From NCBI GenBank assembly GCA_046330415.1, contig JAXLSW010000012.1, positions 62,001-126,000 on the forward strand: 64,000 nt of DNA. Direction: 5' to 3'. A program made the position numbers and the translations under genes. Positions 45,215 through 54,756 of this stretch are shown in pieces. The stretch is from RHKX01 sp046330415 (GTDB taxonomy: Bacteria; Actinomycetota; Thermoleophilia; Solirubrobacterales; 70-9). Positions within the stretch are counted from its first letter, which is position 1. Every line of letters starts with the position of its first letter. Below the pieces are notes generated by a model that saw only the letters and a program-made list of their open reading frames with translations, made no database searches and was not told the DNA's origin.

Positions 45215-47554
45215 TCAGCTGCCGGGGGTGACCCGGTAGACGTCGAAGACCGCCTCGACCTGGCGCAGGCGGGAGATGCACGCCTTGATCTGGGTCGTGT
45301 CACCGACCTCGACGACGAAGCGGTTGTGCACCATCGGGTGCTTGGTGTTGCAGCGGGCCTCGAGGATGTTCACGCCCGCTTCGGAGAAGGTCCGCGATAG
45401 GTCTTCGAGCAGGCGGGTCCGGTCATAGGCATCGACCGCGATCTCGATCCGGTAGGAGGTGCGGTTGTCGCCGTCCCACGTGACCGGGGTGAATCGCTCA
45501 GGCGACTTCATCAGGGCCTGGACGTTCTTGCAGTCCTCGCGATGGACGGTGATGCCGCGGCCGAGCGAGACGTAGCCGACGATGTCGTCGCCGGGCACGG
45601 GGCGACAGCACTTCGCGAGCCGGATCATCACGTCGTCGACGCCCTCGACCTTGATCCCGTAGTCGGTGGCCTCCTGGATGCGGCGCTGGCGCTCGTCGCG
45701 GCCCTCGAGCACGCCGGCCAGCTGCGACTCCGTCTCGTCGCCGGCGACGGCCTCGCCCTGCTTGAGCCGCTGCAAGACCTTGTTGGCGACGGTCTTGGAG
45801 CTGATCTTGCCCTGGCCCAGCGCCACGTAGAAGTCCTCGGCCTTGCGGAAGCCGGACTCGCGGATGACGTCGACGAGCAGCGGTGAGCCGGCCACCTTCG
45901 CCGGGGGCAGGCCGCGCTTGCGCAGGGCGTCGGAGAGGTCCTCGCGGCCGGCGCGCTCGGCGTCCTCGCGGCGCTCGCGGGTCAGGAAGGCGCGGATCTT
46001 GTTGCGCGCGCGCGAGGTCCGGACGAGCCCGAGCCAGTCGCGGGAGGGCCCGCGCTCGCGCTTGCCGGTGAGGATCTCGACGATGTCGCCGCTGCGCAGT
46101 TGGTAGTGCAGCGGCACGATCTTGCCGTTCACCTTGGCGCCGACGCAGCGGTGACCGACATCGGTGTGCACCGCATAGGCGAAGTCCAGCGGGGTCGAGC
46201 CCGCCGAGAGGTTCTTGATCTCCCCCTTCGGAGTGAAGACGAAGACCTCGTCCTCGAAGAGGTCGACCTTGAGCGCCTCGAGGAACTCCTCGGCGTTCGA
46301 CTCACCCTCCTCGTCGAGGAGGTGGCGCAGCCAGGTCATCTTCTCCTTGCCGGCGCTCTGGGCCGGCTTGCCGCCGTTCTCCTTGTAGATGACGTGCGCG
46401 GCGATCCCGTACTCGGCGAGCTCGTGCATCTCGCGGGTCCGGATCTGGATCTCCAGCGGCTGCCCCTGCGGCCCGATCACCGTCGTGTGCAGCGTCTGGT
46501 ACAGGTTCATCTTCGGGGTCGCGATGAAGTCCTTGAAGCGGCCGGGCAGCGGCTTCCACAGGGTGTGGACGACCCCTACCGCCCCGTAGCAGTCCTTGAC
46601 CGAGCCGACGATCACCCGCATCGCCGTCAGGTCGTAGATCTCGTTGAACTCGCGACCCTTCTTCGTCATCTTCGAGTAGATCGAGTAGAAGTGCTTGGCG
46701 CGGCCCGAGATCTCGGCGGAGATCCCGACCTTCGCGAGCTCGCTGTCGAGGAACTCGCCGGCCTCCTCGACGTAGCGCTCGCGCTCGGCGAGCTGCTGGT
46801 TGACCAGCTTCTTGATCTCGTCGTACTTGCGCGGGTGCAGGACCTGGAACGCGAGGTCCTCGAGCTCCCACTTGATCGCGTGGATCCCGAGCCGGTGGGC
46901 CAGCGGCGCGTAGATCTCGAGGGTCTCGCGGGACTTCGCGACCTGCTTCTGCTTCGGTAGAGCACCGAGCGTTCGCATGTTGTGGAGGCGGTCAGCGAGC
47001 TTGATCAGGATGACCCGCACGTCCGCGGACATCGCGACCATCATCTTCCGGTAGTTCTCGGCCTGGCTCTCGTCGCGGCTCTCGAACGTGATCCCGGTCA
47101 GCTTCGTCACCCCGTCGACGAGGTGGGCGACGGGCTCGCCGAAGCGCTCTGCGACGTCCTCGAGGCTCGCGCTCGTGTCCTCGACCGTGTCGTGCAGGAG
47201 CGCCGCGCAGAGCGTCTCGGTGTCGAGCCGCAGGCCCGCGCAGATCTTCGCCACCTCGACCGGGTGGCTGACGAACTCCTCACCGGAGCGACGGCGCTGG
47301 TCGGCGTGGCGCTCGCAGGCGAACGCGAAGGCGCGCTCGACCTCGCGGCGGTCGACGCTCGTTCCCTCGCCCTCGTGCTCGGAGATGACCGCGAGCAGGT
47401 CGCCGAGAAGCTCGCGCTCGCGCTCGGTCAGATCACGGGTGAACTCGTCGACGGGTGCCGGAGCGTGCACCGCACCGCCACCGTTCACCTCGGCGCCGAC
47501 CCTGATGCGACCGGTGCGCTCGAGCTCGGCAGCGTCGGTCGAAGCGCCGTTCAC
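45215..47554 (-). CDS. relA: Bifunctional (p)ppGpp synthetase / hydrolase
   Basis: 779 residues. The HD hydrolase domain (about 60-230) has HPVEVAKICAGL and LLHDTVEDTSASL; the synthetase domain (about 250-380) has SIYSKMTKKGREFNEIYDLT and IATPKMNLYQTLHTTV; then TGS (VFTPKGEIKNLSAGSTPLDF), helical and C-terminal ACT domains. A Rel of the Gram-positive type that both makes and breaks (p)ppGpp. 20 bp after recJ. Confidence 0.96.
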   Translation of the reverse strand: MNGASTDAAELERTGRIRVGAEVNGGGAVHAPAPVDEFTRDLTERERELLGDLLAVISEHEGEGTSVDRREVERAFAFACERHADQRRRSGEEFVSHPVEVAKICAGLRLDTETLCAALLHDTVEDTSASLEDVAERFGEPVAHLVDGVTKLTGITFESRDESQAENYRKMMVAMSADVRVILIKLADRLHNMRTLGALPKQKQVAKSRETLEIYAPLAHRLGIHAIKWELEDLAFQVLHPRKYDEIKKLVNQQLAERERYVEEAGEFLDSELAKVGISAEISGRAKHFYSIYSKMTKKGREFNEIYDLTAMRVIVGSVKDCYGAVGVVHTLWKPLPGRFKDFIATPKMNLYQTLHTTVIGPQGQPLEIQIRTREMHELAEYGIAAHVIYKENGGKPAQSAGKEKMTWLRHLLDEEGESNAEEFLEALKVDLFEDEVFVFTPKGEIKNLSAGSTPLDFAYAVHTDVGHRCVGAKVNGKIVPLHYQLRSGDIVEILTGKRERGPSRDWLGLVRTSRARNKIRAFLTRERREDAERAGREDLSDALRKRGLPPAKVAGSPLLVDVIRESGFRKAEDFYVALGQGKISSKTVANKVLQRLKQGEAVAGDETESQLAGVLEGRDERQRRIQEATDYGIKVEGVDDVMIRLAKCCRPVPGDDIVGYVSLGRGITVHREDCKNVQALMKSPERFTPVTWDGDNRTSYRIEIAVDAYDRTRLLEDLSRTFSEAGVNILEARCNTKHPMVHNRFVVEVGDTTQIKACISRLRQVEAVFDVYRVTPGS

Positions 47555-47574
47555 GGCACCCTCCTCGCTGCTCG

Positions 47575-50133
47575 TCAGCGCTGCGCTCTTCGGCTCTGCA
47601 GGTATCTGCGCCCCTCCTGATGGATCGATTCGCAGGCGCGCCAGACGCCGGATCGCTCCAATTCGGTCCTCTCCGAGGATACGACGCCGACCCAGCGGGC
47701 GTCCTCGTTGTGGCCCAGCTCCGCGACGCCGATCTCAGCCAGGATGCGAGCGCAGCGCGCGGCGACCTCGGGCGTGCGGGGGAACCGCCCCGGCCCGGAG
47801 AGCAGCTCACGGGCCGCATCTCCCTCGGCCCGGCCGATCGGCGCCAGCGCCCGGTAGATCTCCGCCAGCGGCGCCCGCAGGGACCACTCGGCGTCCCAGC
47901 AGGGCTCAGCGAGATCCTCGGCGGAGCCCCAGATCTCATGCAGGAACCCCGGTCCCCCGCGGACGATCGCCGCCGCCTCCGGGCCCGAGGGCGGGTCCAC
48001 CGCCACCACGTGAGCGAATGCCGCGACGGCCTCCGGAGCGGCGGCGAGCGTCGCCCAGTCGGTGAGCAGGAGCGAGCAGGAGCGATCGTCGGCGCGCGCC
48101 AGCAGCAGACCCGGGGGGCAGCGCATGCAGACGCTCGCCGGGCGGCCACCTCCGCCGATGTCCACCGAGGCCGCGAGCGCCGCCCGGCGAGCGGCGTCGG
48201 CGCTGACGACGAGGACGCGCGAGCCGCTGGAGAGCAGCTCGGCGATGCGGGCGACCGCCGAGCCGCGCCGGGCGACGATCACCCGGCGCTCCCCACCGGC
48301 GTAGACCGGCGTGATGGCCGGCTCCGCGCCGAGCAGGTCGCGATCGAACTCACGGTCGAAGCGCTGCCACCACCAGCGATCGTCGGCAGCAGCCGGGCAC
48401 TCGTGCGTCGCCTCCGCCGCGGCCTCCGCGGGGCGGGCGTGAGCGGACGAGAGCACCGCCCGCGGTTCGACGGCGCCGTTCCAGTGGTTGACCTCGAGGC
48501 GCACGGTCAGGTCGTGCGGAGTGCGCGTCGCGCGCTCGAGCGCGCCGTTGGAGTTGAAGGCGACACCGCGGGCCGACAGGCTCCCGCTGATCAGGTTGAA
48601 GCGGGCGTGCTTGCCCTCCTCCCCCATCGTCCTCACATCTCCGACCCGGGCCCCCGGCACCAGCAGCCTGACGTCGGGATTGCCCTGGCCGAACGGCTTC
48701 AGCGCCTCGAGCTGCTCGGCGATCTCGAGCCCGAGGGCGTCGGCCCCGACCACCGCGTCGATCCGCTCCGGATCGCGAAGCCCGCCCGGGGGGACGACGG
48801 CCCGCGCGTGCGCGGCGAACGCGCTGCGGAACGCTTCGATCTCCCCCTCCCTCAGCTCGACCCCGGCCGCCGCCCGATGGCCGCCGTAGCGCTCGAGGTG
48901 CGCTGAGCAGGCATCGAGCGCGGCGAGGAGGTCGAAGCCGGGAACCGACCGCCCCGAGCCCCGCGTCCGCCCGTCCTCGTCGATCGAGAGGACGATCGCC
49001 GGGCGTCCGTGCCGCTCGACCATCCGCGAGGCCACGATCCCGACGACGCCGGGATGCCAGCCCTCCCCGGCGACGACGATCGCCGGCGCCTCCCGCTCCT
49101 CCTCGGGAAGCTCGCGCAGCGCCGCCTCGGCGAGGTTCGACACCTCGCGCTCGGTGTCGCGGCGCTCACGGTTGGCGGCGTCGAGCTCGGCGGCGATCCC
49201 GCGGGCGCGCGCCTCGTCGTCGGTCAACATCAGCTCGACACCCGCATCCGCCCGGTACAGACGCCCGGCGGCGTTGAGACGCGGTGCGAGGCGGAATGCG
49301 ATGTCGCCCTCGTCAAGGCGCTCGGCGTCGATCGCGCAGGCAGCGATCAGCGCCCGCACACCCGGGCGCCGGGCCAGCCTGAGCTCGGCCAGGCCCTTCC
49401 TGGCAAGCGCCCGGTTCTCGCCGACGAGCGGGACCAGGTCGGCGACCGTCGCCAGGGCGACCAGATCGAGGTCGCGGCGGCTCCAGTCCTCACCATCGCC
49501 TCCGAGCTCACGCTGCAGCGCGATCACGAGCTTGTGGGCGACGGCGGCGCCGCACAGACCCTCGAACGGGTAACCGCTGACGATCGGGTGGACGATCGGG
49601 CAGTCCGGCAGCACCTCGCCGGGCTGATGGTGGTCGGTGACGACGGCGGCGATCCCGGCCGCGCGCGCCATCTCGATCGGCTCCGCGGATGGGATCCCGC
49701 AGTCCGCGGTGATCAGCAGCTCGGTGCCGCGTTCCACCAGCCGGCCGACGGTGGACTCACTGAGCCCGTAGCCGTCGCTGAGCCGGTCGGGGATGATCCA
49801 GTCGCAGTCGGCCCCCTCCCGGCGCAGGGCGGAGACGAGGATCGTCGTGGCACAGATCCCGTCGACGTCGTAGTCGCCGTGGACGGTGATCCGGCTGCCG
49901 GCGGCGAGCGCGGTCCGGATCGTCGCGACCGCGTCACCGATTCCCCGGAAGCAGGCCGGGTCGTGACTCTCGTCGGCGGCGAGAAAACGGCGGGCGGCCT
50001 CGACGGTGTCGAGGCCGCGACGGACGAGCGCGATCGCCACGGGCTCGGCGAGGTCGAGCCCGTCCGCGAGACCGCGCGCCGCCTCGTAGTCGTATGGCTC
50101 GGCGGTGAACGCCCTGGCATGCGCGCTGCTCAT
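47575..50133 (-). CDS. recJ: Single-stranded-DNA exonuclease RecJ
   Basis: 852 residues. 5'-3' ssDNA exonuclease in repair. DHH domain: GDYDVDGICATTI, LITADCGIPS, VVTDHHQPGEVLPDCP; DHHA1 and OB regions: GRSVPGFDLLAALDACSAHL and YGGHRAAAGVELREGE. The last about 300 residues are a less conserved Asp/Arg/Ala-rich domain. Lies before relA, an order found in other Gram-positives. Confidence 0.93.
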   Translation of the reverse strand: MSSAHARAFTAEPYDYEAARGLADGLDLAEPVAIALVRRGLDTVEAARRFLAADESHDPACFRGIGDAVATIRTALAAGSRITVHGDYDVDGICATTILVSALRREGADCDWIIPDRLSDGYGLSESTVGRLVERGTELLITADCGIPSAEPIEMARAAGIAAVVTDHHQPGEVLPDCPIVHPIVSGYPFEGLCGAAVAHKLVIALQRELGGDGEDWSRRDLDLVALATVADLVPLVGENRALARKGLAELRLARRPGVRALIAACAIDAERLDEGDIAFRLAPRLNAAGRLYRADAGVELMLTDDEARARGIAAELDAANRERRDTEREVSNLAEAALRELPEEEREAPAIVVAGEGWHPGVVGIVASRMVERHGRPAIVLSIDEDGRTRGSGRSVPGFDLLAALDACSAHLERYGGHRAAAGVELREGEIEAFRSAFAAHARAVVPPGGLRDPERIDAVVGADALGLEIAEQLEALKPFGQGNPDVRLLVPGARVGDVRTMGEEGKHARFNLISGSLSARGVAFNSNGALERATRTPHDLTVRLEVNHWNGAVEPRAVLSSAHARPAEAAAEATHECPAAADDRWWWQRFDREFDRDLLGAEPAITPVYAGGERRVIVARRGSAVARIAELLSSGSRVLVVSADAARRAALAASVDIGGGGRPASVCMRCPPGLLLARADDRSCSLLLTDWATLAAAPEAVAAFAHVVAVDPPSGPEAAAIVRGGPGFLHEIWGSAEDLAEPCWDAEWSLRAPLAEIYRALAPIGRAEGDAARELLSGPGRFPRTPEVAARCARILAEIGVAELGHNEDARWVGVVSSERTELERSGVWRACESIHQEGRRYLQSRRAQR

Positions 50134-50219
50134 CGCCGGACTGTTGCAACGCCCGGGGATGGAACGGGAGCGGCTCCCCGCAAGGAGCGCCTTTGTTCTG
50201 GGCTCAGCCCGCGCTCAGC

Positions 50220-50492
50220 TCAGTCGGAGAGCAGCCGGCGCTCGTCGCGGGTACCGAGCCCGTACATGAGGCCCATCCCGAGCAGGCAGCCGGGAACGGC
50301 GGCGAGCACGGTGAGGACGTTCGTGGTCCCGATGCCGTCGCCGGTCGCGATCTGCCAGAGGAGGCCCGTGAGCATCGCCCCGAGCACGGCGCCGACGAAG
50401 GCACCGACGATGCCCCAGCGGAAGCGGTCGGGGACGAACACGCTGAAGTGCCAGATCGCGATCCCGAGGGTGAACCAGACGAGGATTGCCAT
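50220..50492 (-). CDS. Small integral membrane protein
   Basis: 90 residues with about three hydrophobic segments (ILVWFTLGIAIWHFSVFV, GIVGAFVGAVLGAMLTGLLW and VLAAVPGCLLGMGLMYGLG). The Gly-rich middle resembles GlsB/YeaQ-type membrane proteins, without proof. It starts at the base where secDF ends (1-bp overlap), so it is probably co-expressed. It does not look like YajC. Confidence 0.7.
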   Translation of the reverse strand: MAILVWFTLGIAIWHFSVFVPDRFRWGIVGAFVGAVLGAMLTGLLWQIATGDGIGTTNVLTVLAAVPGCLLGMGLMYGLGTRDERRLLSD

Positions 50493-53491
50493 CAGCTCGA
50501 ACCTCCCTTGTCGCGCTTGGCCTGGCGGCGACGGCGCGCCTCCATGCGCCTCTCGCGCTCGCTCATCCCCGAGGTGTCCACCTCGGGCTCTTCGGCCGGT
50601 TCCTCGGCGGGCTCCACCTCGGGTTCCTCGAACGGCTCCGGCTCGCCCGCCGTTGCGGGCTCTGAAACCGGCTCCGGCTCCGGCTCGATGACGGTGTCAG
50701 CGCCGGTGTCCGCGTCCGTCTCGGCGATCTCAGGCTCAGCGAGCGCGGTGCCCGCCTCGGCCCCCCGGTCGGCGCCGCGCCTGCGCAGACGCCGCCGGCG
50801 CGAGCTGTCGCCGGGGAGCTCGTCCTCGGGCTCGCCGCCGTCGGCGCCGTCGACGCGCGCAACCTCGTTCTCCTCGGGGAACGCGGGCACGTAGCCCATC
50901 TGCTCCTTGATCCGCGCGGCACGAGCCCGGTAGGCGGGCTCGCGCTCCTTCCAGTGGATCAGGATCGGCGTCGCGATCAGGATCGACGAGTAGGTGCCGG
51001 AGAGGACGCCAACCATCATCGCGAAGGCGAAGTCGCGCAGCGTCTCGCCACCGAAGATGAGGATGACGGTGATCAGGAACACCGTCGACAGGCCGGTGAT
51101 CAGCGAGCGCGTAAGCACCTCGCTGAGCGAGCGGTTCGCGATCTGAGCGAACGTCGCCCGCGGCAGCCGCGGCACGTTCTCGCGCACGCGGTCGAACACG
51201 ATGACCGTGTCGTAGAGCGAGTATCCGAGAATCGTCAGGAAAGCGGCGACCGTCGCGCTCGAGACCTCCCTTCCGAGCAGCGAGTACACACCCGCGGTGA
51301 TCAGGATGTCGTGGATCACGGCCAACATGACCGGGACCGCGTACTTGGCCTCGAACCTGAACGCGACGTAGGCCGCGATCAGCAGCAGCGAGAAGACGAT
51401 CGCGTAGCCGGCGCTTCTCGCCACCTGCTCGCCGAACGTCGGCCCGACCGTGGTGCTCTGGAAGCTGTCCTGGGCGTTCTTCTCGTAGCCGAAGTCGTCC
51501 TCGAGCTGGTTCTGGACGTCGGCGACGTTGCCCTCGCCGGAGGAGGCGTCATCGGTCTCGATCTTGCCCTGGATCTGGAAGACGTTGGAGCCGAAGTCGG
51601 GGTTCTCGACCTCCTGGATCTTCAGCGAGTCGGGATCGTCGACGCCCGCCGTGGCCAGCGAGTCGCGAACCGAATCGACGGTCGCGTCGGGACCGAGCGC
51701 GACCTCGATCTTCGCGCCGGATTCGAAGTCGATACCGAAGTTGAGCTGCTTGGTGGCGAACGAGAACGCGCTGATCAGGATGATCGCGCCAGAGATCGCG
51801 AAGAACCAGCGGCTGGCCCCGGCGAAGTCGAAGTGCCAGCGGACCCGGTCGTCGATGCCGGCGCCGATCAGCTTCGGCGAGCGCAAGAGGCGCGTGCGGC
51901 CGAGGACGCCGAGCACGGCGCGGGTGAAGACGACCGCGGTGAACAGCGAGACGATCGTGCCGATGCCGAGCAGGAAGGCGAAACCCTTGACGCCGGCGGT
52001 CGCCAGCCCGAAGAGGATGAACGCCGTCAGCAGCGTGATCACGTTCGCGTCGACGATCGTCGCGATCCCACGCCGGTAGCCGGTCGTGATCGCCGAGATC
52101 ATCGAGTGACCCTTGCGGGCCTCCTCCTTTATTCGCTCGAATATGACGACGTTGGCGTCCGCGGCGACGCCGATCGTCAGCACCAGGCCCGCGATTCCCG
52201 GCAGGGTCAGGGTGATCGGGATCAGCTTCATCAACGCCAGGAAGAAGACGGCGTAGACGAAGAGGCCGAGGACCGCGATGAGACCGAGGAAGCGGTAGTA
52301 GAGGAGCAGGAAGAGGCCGACGAGGATCAGGCCCGCGATCCCGGCCTTGAGGCCCTGGTCGAGCGCCTGCTGGCCGAGCGTCGCGGTGACGGTGCTCTGG
52401 CTGATCAGCTTCAGGTCGACCGGCAGCGCGCCGATCTTCAGGAACTCGGCGAGATCCTGCGCCTCCTGGACCGAGAAGCTGCCGGAGATCTGCGCCCCGT
52501 TGCGGCCGTCGATGCCGTCGGGGTTCTCCTCGTAGTCGATGATCGGCCGCGAGACGATCTCGCCGTCGAGCACAATCGCGAACGAGTAGGGGGCTCCGAG
52601 CCCGGCCTCGATGCCGCGCTGGGCGATGTCGCGTGTGATCTCCTGGAACGCGGCGCGACCCTTGTCGGAGAAGTTGAAGGTGACGTTCGGCTGGTTGTTC
52701 TGGTCGAAGTTCTGCTCGGGGTCCTTGATGTCGTCACCGGTCAGGGACGGGTTGTCCTTGAGGACGAAGTAGCGCGGCGGCGCGTCCTCGACCGGGTTGC
52801 CGTCGGCGTCGGTCTGCGGCTGGTCCTCGACGACGAGATAGCCCTCGGGGACGACGAGCATCTTGCGGTTGCTCTCCGGGACCTCCTTGACCGCGTCGAG
52901 GCTGAGCAGATCCTTCTCGCTCTCCTCCGGGCCCGCGACGTACTGCCGCGACTTCTTCTCGAACATGTAGTACGCGTCGCCGGAGGAGGCGCAGATCGCG
53001 TCCTCCTTGCACGGCTGCGGCTCCTGCTCGGAGGCGAGCTCGACGGCGGTGTACTGGCTGGTGGTCGACTGCGCGTCGAGGTTGAGCGGCGTCACCTCGC
53101 CGGGCGCCACGTCCTTCTGCAGCGGAACGACGTTGGGCTCGAGATCGAAGAAGTACATCCGCGCGGTCTGGCCGATCTGGTCGATCGCGCGTTGAGCGTC
53201 CTGGACGTCGGGGAGCCCGACCTGGATGCCGTCGGCTCCGACCCTCGAGATCTCCGGTTCGGAGACGCCGAACGCATCCACACGGTCGCGGATGATCTCG
53301 ATCGAGCGGTCGATGTCCTCGGGCTCGATCTCCGGGTTCTGAGCGTTCGGCTGCGCCTGGTAGACGAGCTGCGTGCCGCCACTGAGGTCGAGGCCGAGCT
53401 TGGTCGGCATCGTGAAGATCACGTAGAGCGAGCCGGCCAGCAGGGCCAGCACGAGCACGATGATCGAGATGTTTACGCGGCGCGAGCCCAT
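50492..53491 (-). CDS. secDF: SecD-SecF fusion protein
   Basis: 999 residues, SecD and SecF in one chain, driving late steps of Sec export with proton motive force. SecD part: TM1 near 8-28, GLDLSGGTQLVY, a large P1 domain, and membrane segments from about 470 (ADANVVIFERIKEEARKG). SecF part from about 590 with GIDFESGAKIEV and YDTVIVFDRVRENV. The C-terminal 150 residues are a Pro/Glu/Arg-rich tail, probably cytoplasmic. The usual separate yajC is not seen. Confidence 0.95.
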   Translation of the reverse strand: MGSRRVNISIIVLVLALLAGSLYVIFTMPTKLGLDLSGGTQLVYQAQPNAQNPEIEPEDIDRSIEIIRDRVDAFGVSEPEISRVGADGIQVGLPDVQDAQRAIDQIGQTARMYFFDLEPNVVPLQKDVAPGEVTPLNLDAQSTTSQYTAVELASEQEPQPCKEDAICASSGDAYYMFEKKSRQYVAGPEESEKDLLSLDAVKEVPESNRKMLVVPEGYLVVEDQPQTDADGNPVEDAPPRYFVLKDNPSLTGDDIKDPEQNFDQNNQPNVTFNFSDKGRAAFQEITRDIAQRGIEAGLGAPYSFAIVLDGEIVSRPIIDYEENPDGIDGRNGAQISGSFSVQEAQDLAEFLKIGALPVDLKLISQSTVTATLGQQALDQGLKAGIAGLILVGLFLLLYYRFLGLIAVLGLFVYAVFFLALMKLIPITLTLPGIAGLVLTIGVAADANVVIFERIKEEARKGHSMISAITTGYRRGIATIVDANVITLLTAFILFGLATAGVKGFAFLLGIGTIVSLFTAVVFTRAVLGVLGRTRLLRSPKLIGAGIDDRVRWHFDFAGASRWFFAISGAIILISAFSFATKQLNFGIDFESGAKIEVALGPDATVDSVRDSLATAGVDDPDSLKIQEVENPDFGSNVFQIQGKIETDDASSGEGNVADVQNQLEDDFGYEKNAQDSFQSTTVGPTFGEQVARSAGYAIVFSLLLIAAYVAFRFEAKYAVPVMLAVIHDILITAGVYSLLGREVSSATVAAFLTILGYSLYDTVIVFDRVRENVPRLPRATFAQIANRSLSEVLTRSLITGLSTVFLITVILIFGGETLRDFAFAMMVGVLSGTYSSILIATPILIHWKEREPAYRARAARIKEQMGYVPAFPEENEVARVDGADGGEPEDELPGDSSRRRRLRRRGADRGAEAGTALAEPEIAETDADTGADTVIEPEPEPVSEPATAGEPEPFEEPEVEPAEEPAEEPEVDTSGMSERERRMEARRRRQAKRDKGGSS

Positions 53492-53508
53492 CAGCGGAAC
53501 GCGTGAAA

Positions 53509-54027
53509 CTACTCGGGAGTGAGGACGAGCAGCATGCCGCCGTCGTCGTCATATGCAGGGAAGACGTCGGCGACCGCCTTCGCCGGCAGGTCTCCCTCGG
53601 CGTGCACGGCCACTCTCTTGCCGAGCGAGCGGACCCCCCACTCGAGCGTCGTCTCGATCGGATCGGCGACTCCGTCACCGTCGCTGTCGGCCGTGTCACC
53701 GCCGCGACCGGGGTCGATCCACTGCAGCCCGAGCACGTCCTTGACGGGGCGGCCGATGACGTCCTCGTCGGTGAGACCGGTCAACTCGAAGCCGCCGCGG
53801 CCGACGTCGAGCACGCGGCCCTTGCCGTCGCAGGTGAAGAAGGCGGCATCGGGGGCCGGGTAGTAGTCGTCGAGGAGCTCGAACAGGAACCCGAAGCCGC
53901 ACTTCGGGCAGCCCTTCGGCCGGTTCGACAGCCCGGCTGTCCGCTCAGCGCTCTGAACGCGGTTGCCGCAGTTGGGGCAGATGAAGAAGGGCACGTGGCG
54001 GAAGGCTAGTGAATCGGCCCTTCCCAC
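53509..54027 (-). CDS. Zinc-ribbon protein with PAS-like domain
   Basis: About 160-172 residues. GTG 53994 begins directly at a zinc ribbon (VPFFICPNCG, then RPKGCPKCGFGF: Cys6, Cys9, Cys29, Cys32); the longer GTG at 54027 adds 11 residues. The rest resembles a PAS sensor domain (FTCDGKGRVLDVGRGGFELT, DEDVIGRPVKDVLG) with an Asp-rich loop DTADSDGDGVADP like a calcium-binding loop. Ligand unknown. 17 bp upstream of secDF, in the same direction. Confidence 0.72.
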   Translation of the reverse strand: MGRADSLAFRHVPFFICPNCGNRVQSAERTAGLSNRPKGCPKCGFGFLFELLDDYYPAPDAAFFTCDGKGRVLDVGRGGFELTGLTDEDVIGRPVKDVLGLQWIDPGRGGDTADSDGDGVADPIETTLEWGVRSLGKRVAVHAEGDLPAKAVADVFPAYDDDGGMLLVLTPE

Positions 54028-54045
54028 CCTTCCGGTGCCCGAGGC

Positions 54046-54711
54046 TCAGGTGTCGCGCCGCCGCAGGACGGTGAGCGCCACTAGCCGCGAGACCACCATC
54101 GCGACGAACGCCAGCCCGACCATCTGCTCGATCATCACCACGCTGCGGCCGAAGGCCTGGACGGGGACGACGTCGCTCAGACCGGTGCTCGAGAGGGTCG
54201 TGAAGCTGAGGAAGAGGAGCTCCATCCAGCTTCGCTGCGAGTCGGGGTCGACGGCGGCCGTGAAGGTCCCGGGCTCGAGGGCCTGCACGACCACGAAGAG
54301 GTAGGCGAAAGCCCAGGCGACGAGCGTGAACGTGGCGCCGACCGCCCAGAGCTCGTCCCTCGTCACGTCGTGGTCCTCGAGCATGTATGCGATCAGCGCG
54401 CCGGCCGCGTAGAAGTAGAGGACGCATTCGAAGGCCGAGGAGTAGGGCTGCAGGGCGTCGCTGCCCGAGACCGCCTGGATCAGCAGCAGGATGGAGGCGG
54501 GGACGCCGAGCAGGATCGCCACCGGGGTCAGCCCCGGGGTGCTGCTGACCGCGAGGACCACGAGCCCGAGGATCGCGATCCCGAAGATGCTGAAGAGGGC
54601 TTGACCGACGCCGTCTTCCTCCATCAGCGGGTAGAGGAGGATGCCCAGGACCTGCCCGGCGAAGAGCAGCGCCGAGGGTTCCCTCTTGGCGAGCGCGACC
54701 ATGGCTCGCAA
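54046..54711 (-). CDS. Ion-channel-like membrane protein with unusual pore motif
   Basis: 221 residues, about six membrane segments and a pore loop between the last two (LFLSFTTLSSTGLSDVVP). Potassium channels have TVGYGD at the filter; here it reads STGLSD, so ion selectivity is uncertain. There is no RCK or cyclic-nucleotide domain, and no obvious S4 arginine ladder. ATG start. Confidence 0.75.
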   Translation of the reverse strand: MRAMVALAKREPSALLFAGQVLGILLYPLMEEDGVGQALFSIFGIAILGLVVLAVSSTPGLTPVAILLGVPASILLLIQAVSGSDALQPYSSAFECVLYFYAAGALIAYMLEDHDVTRDELWAVGATFTLVAWAFAYLFVVVQALEPGTFTAAVDPDSQRSWMELLFLSFTTLSSTGLSDVVPVQAFGRSVVMIEQMVGLAFVAMVVSRLVALTVLRRRDT

Positions 54712-54756
54712 CTTAGGCGGTGACCCGGACCGGATCCCGGCGGCGGGCGGGACCGC

